This document shows, piece after piece, positions 60,673 to 64,000 of a stretch of DNA of 64,000 nucleotides. Source of the DNA: Ruegeria atlantica (GTDB taxonomy: Bacteria > Pseudomonadota > Alphaproteobacteria > Rhodobacterales > Rhodobacteraceae); the NCBI RefSeq assembly GCF_013033965.1, contig NZ_WQFE01000010.1, positions 1 to 64,000 of the forward strand, in the 5' to 3' direction. A program made the position numbers and the translations under genes. Under the pieces are notes generated by a model that saw only the letters and a program-made list of their open reading frames with translations, made no database searches and had not been told where the DNA came from. The stretch's first letter is position 1; each line of letters begins with the position of its first letter.

Positions 60673-61296
60673 TCAGACAACAATGTTTACGGTAGTTTCT
60701 GCGCCTTTCGGCCCTTCAGTGAATGCCATGGATACTGCCCGGGCTTCCGTCTTCGACATCCTGCGATAGAGCCCGTCTTTCGCATTGTCCGGATCACCAT
60801 CAATATAGAATTGCGTGGTCAGCACCTCTCGGCGCCCATCAAAGACTTTCACATGGATGTGCGGTGTGCGCCCCGGATACTTGGTTGGCTTGATCGTGCG
60901 GAACGCATAATTGCCAGCCTCATCCGTGATATCGTGACCAAAGCCCTGAAAACCCTGATCGTATGGAACCGGACGATCATCGCCGGGATGCAGGTACTTT
61001 CCATTCACATCACATTGCCAAATTTCGATCCGTGCACCCGTTATCGGGATGCCATCGCGATCCGTGACCTGGCCTTTGAGCATAATGATTTCCCCGCCTG
61101 CCTCGCGAACAAGCCCTGCGATCTTGACCAAGTCACTGTCGATATCGCTCATGCGCATAGATCTGGTCGGATAAAATGGCCCTTCTGCAGCGCGCGGTGT
61201 CAACTCCGCAGCAAATGCGGTCCGGGACAGGAGTAGGCTTCCTGTAGCAGAAGTAATTCCTGCGAGAATCTTTCGGCGCGATTTTGAATGAGTCAT
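60673..61296 (-). CDS. Tat-exported intradiol ring-cleavage dioxygenase family protein
   Basis: 207 residues. A Tat-type signal SRRKILAG at 6-13 precedes a hydrophobic core ending near Ala30. The catalytic domain holds the non-heme Fe(III) ligands: NGKY and the RTPHIHVKV histidine pair, with PVTDRDG-like first beta strands. Related to protocatechuate 3,4-dioxygenase, but shorter and exported, so an aromatic substrate in the periplasm is likely, not the classical catabolic pathway. Confidence 0.82.
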   Translation of the reverse strand: MTHSKSRRKILAGITSATGSLLLSRTAFAAELTPRAAEGPFYPTRSMRMSDIDSDLVKIAGLVREAGGEIIMLKGQVTDRDGIPITGARIEIWQCDVNGKYLHPGDDRPVPYDQGFQGFGHDITDEAGNYAFRTIKPTKYPGRTPHIHVKVFDGRREVLTTQFYIDGDPDNAKDGLYRRMSKTEARAVSMAFTEGPKGAETTVNIVV

Positions 61297-61311
61297 CCAA
61301 TTCCTCCTCAG

Positions 61312-61713
61312 CTATTCGCGGCCCATCTTGGCATCAAGGCTCCAGCGACCTGGGCCGGAAAATACAAAGTACAGGAAGATGAAGCAGTACAAAATTGCGG
61401 CATCACCGGCATTCAGGATCGGATAAAAGTTCAGCGGGGCGTGGGCTATGAAGTAAGCACTGGCCATCAAACCGGACAGAAGGAACGCGACCGGGCGCGT
61501 AAAAAGGCCCAGAACAATCAAGGCACCGCCGAACAGTTCCATCATGCCAGCAAACCATGGCATCGAGAATGTTGCGACCTCCCACTCTGGCGGCGTAGGG
61601 AAGTTCAGTATTTTCTGGGTTCCATGAGCCATAAACAAAAGACCCGTCATGACCCGCAGTATGCTGAGAACCCGCGGGGATTGATTGTTCAGAGCTGCTA
61701 TCATTTGGTTCAT
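61312..61713 (-). CDS. DoxX-family membrane protein
   Basis: 133 residues, four hydrophobic helices with the DoxX opening LSILRVMTGLLFMAHGTQK. DoxX relatives (thiosulfate:quinone oxidoreductase subunit and others) bind quinol-linked or thiol redox partners. Upstream of the dioxygenase by 15 nt, same strand, likely cotranscribed. Confidence 0.85.
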   Translation of the reverse strand: MNQMIAALNNQSPRVLSILRVMTGLLFMAHGTQKILNFPTPPEWEVATFSMPWFAGMMELFGGALIVLGLFTRPVAFLLSGLMASAYFIAHAPLNFYPILNAGDAAILYCFIFLYFVFSGPGRWSLDAKMGRE

Positions 61714-61795
61714 TCCCGAGATTTGATCGGCGGCGCGTTTTTGAGCCCGCCGACTGATGTTGAGTGAAATCGGTATTCAGATGAGATGGAATGAA

Positions 61796-62296
61796 CTATT
61801 CCATCGCTTCCTTTACAGGCGCGCTGTCGACGAACTGTTCGAATTTTACGATCTTGCCGTCTTCGACCTGCCAGACATGTGCAACGCGCGCCGAAAATGC
61901 CTTACCGGTTGCATTATACGTTCCGTAGTAGGTGCCGTAGGCGACGACGCGGTGGTCATCGGCTACATAATTTTCAGGGACAAACCGATAGCCGGTCCAT
62001 TCTGAAGCCAACCGCGCAAACACGTTCTTCGCGATCTCGTCAAAACCGGTATAGGTTCCCGCATAGGGAAAACCCGCTGCCTCGGTCCATTTGGCGTCAG
62101 GAGCCAGATGCGCCTGAAGGCTGCGACCGTTTTCTTCGGAGGTTTCGCCTTCATAGGTGCTTTTGACAATTTCCAATGGAGTCATGTTTTGCTCCTGAGC
62201 GTTGACGGCAAATGTTGTCGCCGAAACGAATGCAAACAGGACAGCACCAATGGTGCTGCATTGCGTGATCTTGGTATTCGCGAACTTGCAAGACAT
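61796..62296 (-). CDS. Exported SnoaL/NTF2-like protein
   Basis: 166 residues from the ATG at 62296, which places a signal peptide (CSTIGAVLFAFVSATTFAVNAQ) at the N-terminus; the open frame upstream has no conserved sequence. The mature cone-shaped SnoaL-like domain ends in HVWQVEDGKIVKFEQFVDS, typical of ketosteroid-isomerase/SnoaL proteins. Ligand unknown. Confidence 0.75.
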   Translation of the reverse strand: MSCKFANTKITQCSTIGAVLFAFVSATTFAVNAQEQNMTPLEIVKSTYEGETSEENGRSLQAHLAPDAKWTEAAGFPYAGTYTGFDEIAKNVFARLASEWTGYRFVPENYVADDHRVVAYGTYYGTYNATGKAFSARVAHVWQVEDGKIVKFEQFVDSAPVKEAME

Positions 62297-62446
62297 GAAA
62301 TTGCTTCTCTTCCTCGCGGCGAATGCAGTGTGGTTCACGGCAAACTGAGTTTTGCACTGTTGGTGATTGAGCGCCGGATTTGATGGGCCAGCGCCCAATT
62401 TGAAATACGGAAACCGAATTGGACGGCTTCTGATGCCGGGTTACGC

Positions 62447-63310
62447 TTAAGGCCAGGAACGCTCGCCCTCGATAACCTGGGCGCTTAGCTCCAGGTCGCT
62501 CACGTTCTCAAAGTTGGGATAGGCTGCCTGCATCGCGGCAATCAATTCTGCTGAACCTTCTGCCTTGTCCGCGGCGGCCTCGAAGGCGGCGACGTATTCT
62601 TTAGTAAATTCAACGATGCTTGCGTCCTCTGCACTGTCGCCAATGACGTGGCCCGGAACAATCCGCTCGGGATTCAATTCCAGAATCTGGTCCAATGTGG
62701 CACGCCAGCTGTCGCGGCTTTCCAGAGTTTGGTTGTCGGCCATCCAGACATGCACGTTTTCATAAAGGACAACACCGCCCAGCACGGTTTCTTCCGAAGG
62801 TATCCACAGAAAGGTGTGAACCGGATCGTGTCCATCGAGGCCGATCACCTGAACGGTTTCACCATCGACCGTCAGGCTATCGCCTTCCAGAACTTCAGGA
62901 ACAATCAGTTCTGTTGGGGCATTCCCTTCCAGGATCGGACCCCAGAAATCATATTTAAGCTGGATAGTTTTCTCGATGCCTTTGACGGTCTCTGGTGTCG
63001 CGACAATTTTTGCATCCGGGTAGGCAGCACGGATCGTATCCAGCCCGAAATAGAAGTCAGGATCCTTGTGGCTGATAAAGACGGTCGTCAGGGTTTTTCC
63101 TGTTGCCTTGATCATATCAACCAGTTGCTGGGCATCGTCCTTTTCAAACTGGGCGTCCACCAGGATCACCTCGTTTGGGCCTTCGATCAGGTTCGATGAG
63201 ACCGGGAACAGGCTACCTTCATTCGGGCTAAAGGAAGTGATGGTGAGATCAGCCGCAAAGGCTGTGGTTGAGAAAAGCACGGCTGCCGTGGAGGTGAGGA
63301 TCGTCTTCAT
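62447..63310 (-). CDS. Secreted MBL-fold protein with altered metal motif
   Basis: 287 residues. Signal MKTILTSTAAVLFSTTAFA (cleavage near 19). The MBL position reads ISHKDPDFYFG (81-89), not HxHxDH, so only one of the three canonical residues is a histidine. The GLDGHDPV and VPGHVIG sites are retained. It may bind one metal or none, or have changed chemistry. Upstream of the SnoaL-like gene, same strand. Confidence 0.8.
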   Translation of the reverse strand: MKTILTSTAAVLFSTTAFAADLTITSFSPNEGSLFPVSSNLIEGPNEVILVDAQFEKDDAQQLVDMIKATGKTLTTVFISHKDPDFYFGLDTIRAAYPDAKIVATPETVKGIEKTIQLKYDFWGPILEGNAPTELIVPEVLEGDSLTVDGETVQVIGLDGHDPVHTFLWIPSEETVLGGVVLYENVHVWMADNQTLESRDSWRATLDQILELNPERIVPGHVIGDSAEDASIVEFTKEYVAAFEAAADKAEGSAELIAAMQAAYPNFENVSDLELSAQVIEGERSWP

Positions 63311-63327
63311 AGGGATGCTCCTTGCAT

Positions 63328-63933
63328 TTATGCGGCCAGTGCCGCGATCTCTTCGGGAAGGGTGTAATAAGCTGAGATATCGACTTGGGTTGTTCCGCCA
63401 TTGGTTTGCATCAACAGGGTTGGAACACCCGGCGTCCCGAATTGTGTTTGCATATTTGCTGCTTCCGCACTGATCTGCAGGGCGTGGTTTCTGCCTTCGT
63501 CCAACGGATGGTTCATACCGAACTCAATCAGTGCATTACGGACCGCTTCGCTGTTACCCGCAGAAACGCCGTCGATATAACGTGCCCGTTGCAAAACATG
63601 TGCCAGCTTCATCTCTGCCCTGGCGCCCTGATCATGAACGAAAGCTGCGGCGTATGCGGTCAGGCTGGAATCCAGCACTTCATCTGGGTTTCCCAGAATG
63701 TCTTGAACATAAGCGTCACTGAACGTTTGCCCGGTCAGCTGCTCAATGCGTCGGTCATATTGCAAAGCCATTCGCGCGAAGCCATCGCCCATTCGGTATG
63801 CATTTGCGCCCTGGAACAAATGGCGATGCATAACGGTAACATCAGTACCACTCTCAATCAGCGCATCAATCACTGGGGCGGCACCATAGCACCAGCCGCA
63901 ATAGGTGTCATAAATGTAGGTGAAGCGCGTCAT
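63328..63933 (-). CDS. DsbA-family thioredoxin-fold protein
   Basis: 201 residues from the ATG at 63933 (GGAGA upstream). CGWC at 12-15 and a cis-proline GVPTL near 180 give the DsbA fold (FrnE/2-hydroxychromene-like branch). No signal peptide, so it is probably cytoplasmic. First gene of the six-gene minus-strand cluster, 17 nt from the next. Confidence 0.82.
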   Translation of the reverse strand: MTRFTYIYDTYCGWCYGAAPVIDALIESGTDVTVMHRHLFQGANAYRMGDGFARMALQYDRRIEQLTGQTFSDAYVQDILGNPDEVLDSSLTAYAAAFVHDQGARAEMKLAHVLQRARYIDGVSAGNSEAVRNALIEFGMNHPLDEGRNHALQISAEAANMQTQFGTPGVPTLLMQTNGGTTQVDISAYYTLPEEIAALAA

Positions 63934-64000
63934 TGTAGTCTCCGTTCCGGTGAACCACAAATAATGCGCTCTCATTGTAAACCAAAGGCAAGTATTATAG
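63934..64000. promoter_or_regulatory. Upstream region of the six-gene cluster
   Basis: 67 bp to the window edge, AT-richer; it should contain the cluster promoter. No box identified. The regulator may lie just outside the window. Confidence 0.3.

Overview
The window looks like chromosome of an alphaproteobacterium of the Rhodobacteraceae, most likely the Roseobacter group. That placement is inference. It rests on the FnrL/cbb3 gene set, a membrane-anchored cytochrome cy, the alphaproteobacterial cell-cycle factor TrcR (DUF1013), a Hint-domain secreted protein and a moderately high GC content. Nearly all of the sequence is coding. I see no tRNA, rRNA, CRISPR array, insertion sequence or prophage.

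Region 1 (1-22.7 kb, mostly minus strand) is the translation/transcription core: secE-nusG, rplK-rplA, rplJ-rplL-rpoB-rpoC, then rpsL-rpsG-fusA-tuf (tuf is cut by the window edge). The usual contiguous block is interrupted three times. A B12-riboswitch-controlled CbiM-like permease lies between nusG and rplK. A putative glycosyltransferase-like gene, a Hint-domain protein and an APH-fold kinase lie between rplA and rplJ. A rhamnosyltransferase-like gene, a DMT transporter and a macro-domain protein lie between rpoC and rpsL. Terminators and leader hairpins bound the pieces.

Region 2 (22.7-37.6 kb) is a microaerobic respiration block: ccoNOQP (cbb3 oxidase), ccoGHIS (its maturation and copper delivery), a LysR regulator between them, a universal stress protein, the oxygen sensor fnrL and oxygen-independent hemN. 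Three FNR-type palindromes sit upstream of ccoG, between ccoN and usp, and between fnrL and hemN, so this reads as a small FnrL regulon. A divergent EF-G-like protein with a degraded GTPase domain follows hemN.

Region 3 (37.7-51.7 kb) holds a yejABEF-type peptide ABC importer with an extra small membrane protein gene, cytochrome cy, pheA (prephenate dehydratase), a GNAT, a SRPBCC protein, nudC, a 2',3'-cyclic phosphodiesterase/nucleotidase without a visible signal peptide, the SRP RNA (ffs), rsgA and an alpha/beta hydrolase.

Region 4 (51.8-59.4 kb) has a second B12 riboswitch with a DUF1636 metal-binding protein, a tyrosine phosphatase, the dnaX-ybaB-recR replication/repair cluster, RNase T2, trcR and several hypothetical genes.

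Region 5 (59.8-63.9 kb, minus strand) is the least conventional part. Six consecutive genes encode a secreted metallo-beta-lactamase-fold protein, a Tat-exported intradiol dioxygenase, a DoxX membrane protein, a secreted SnoaL/NTF2-like protein, a second secreted MBL-fold protein with a changed metal motif, and a DsbA-family CGWC protein. They look like an envelope oxidation/detoxification set of unknown substrate and are the best candidate here for an undescribed pathway.
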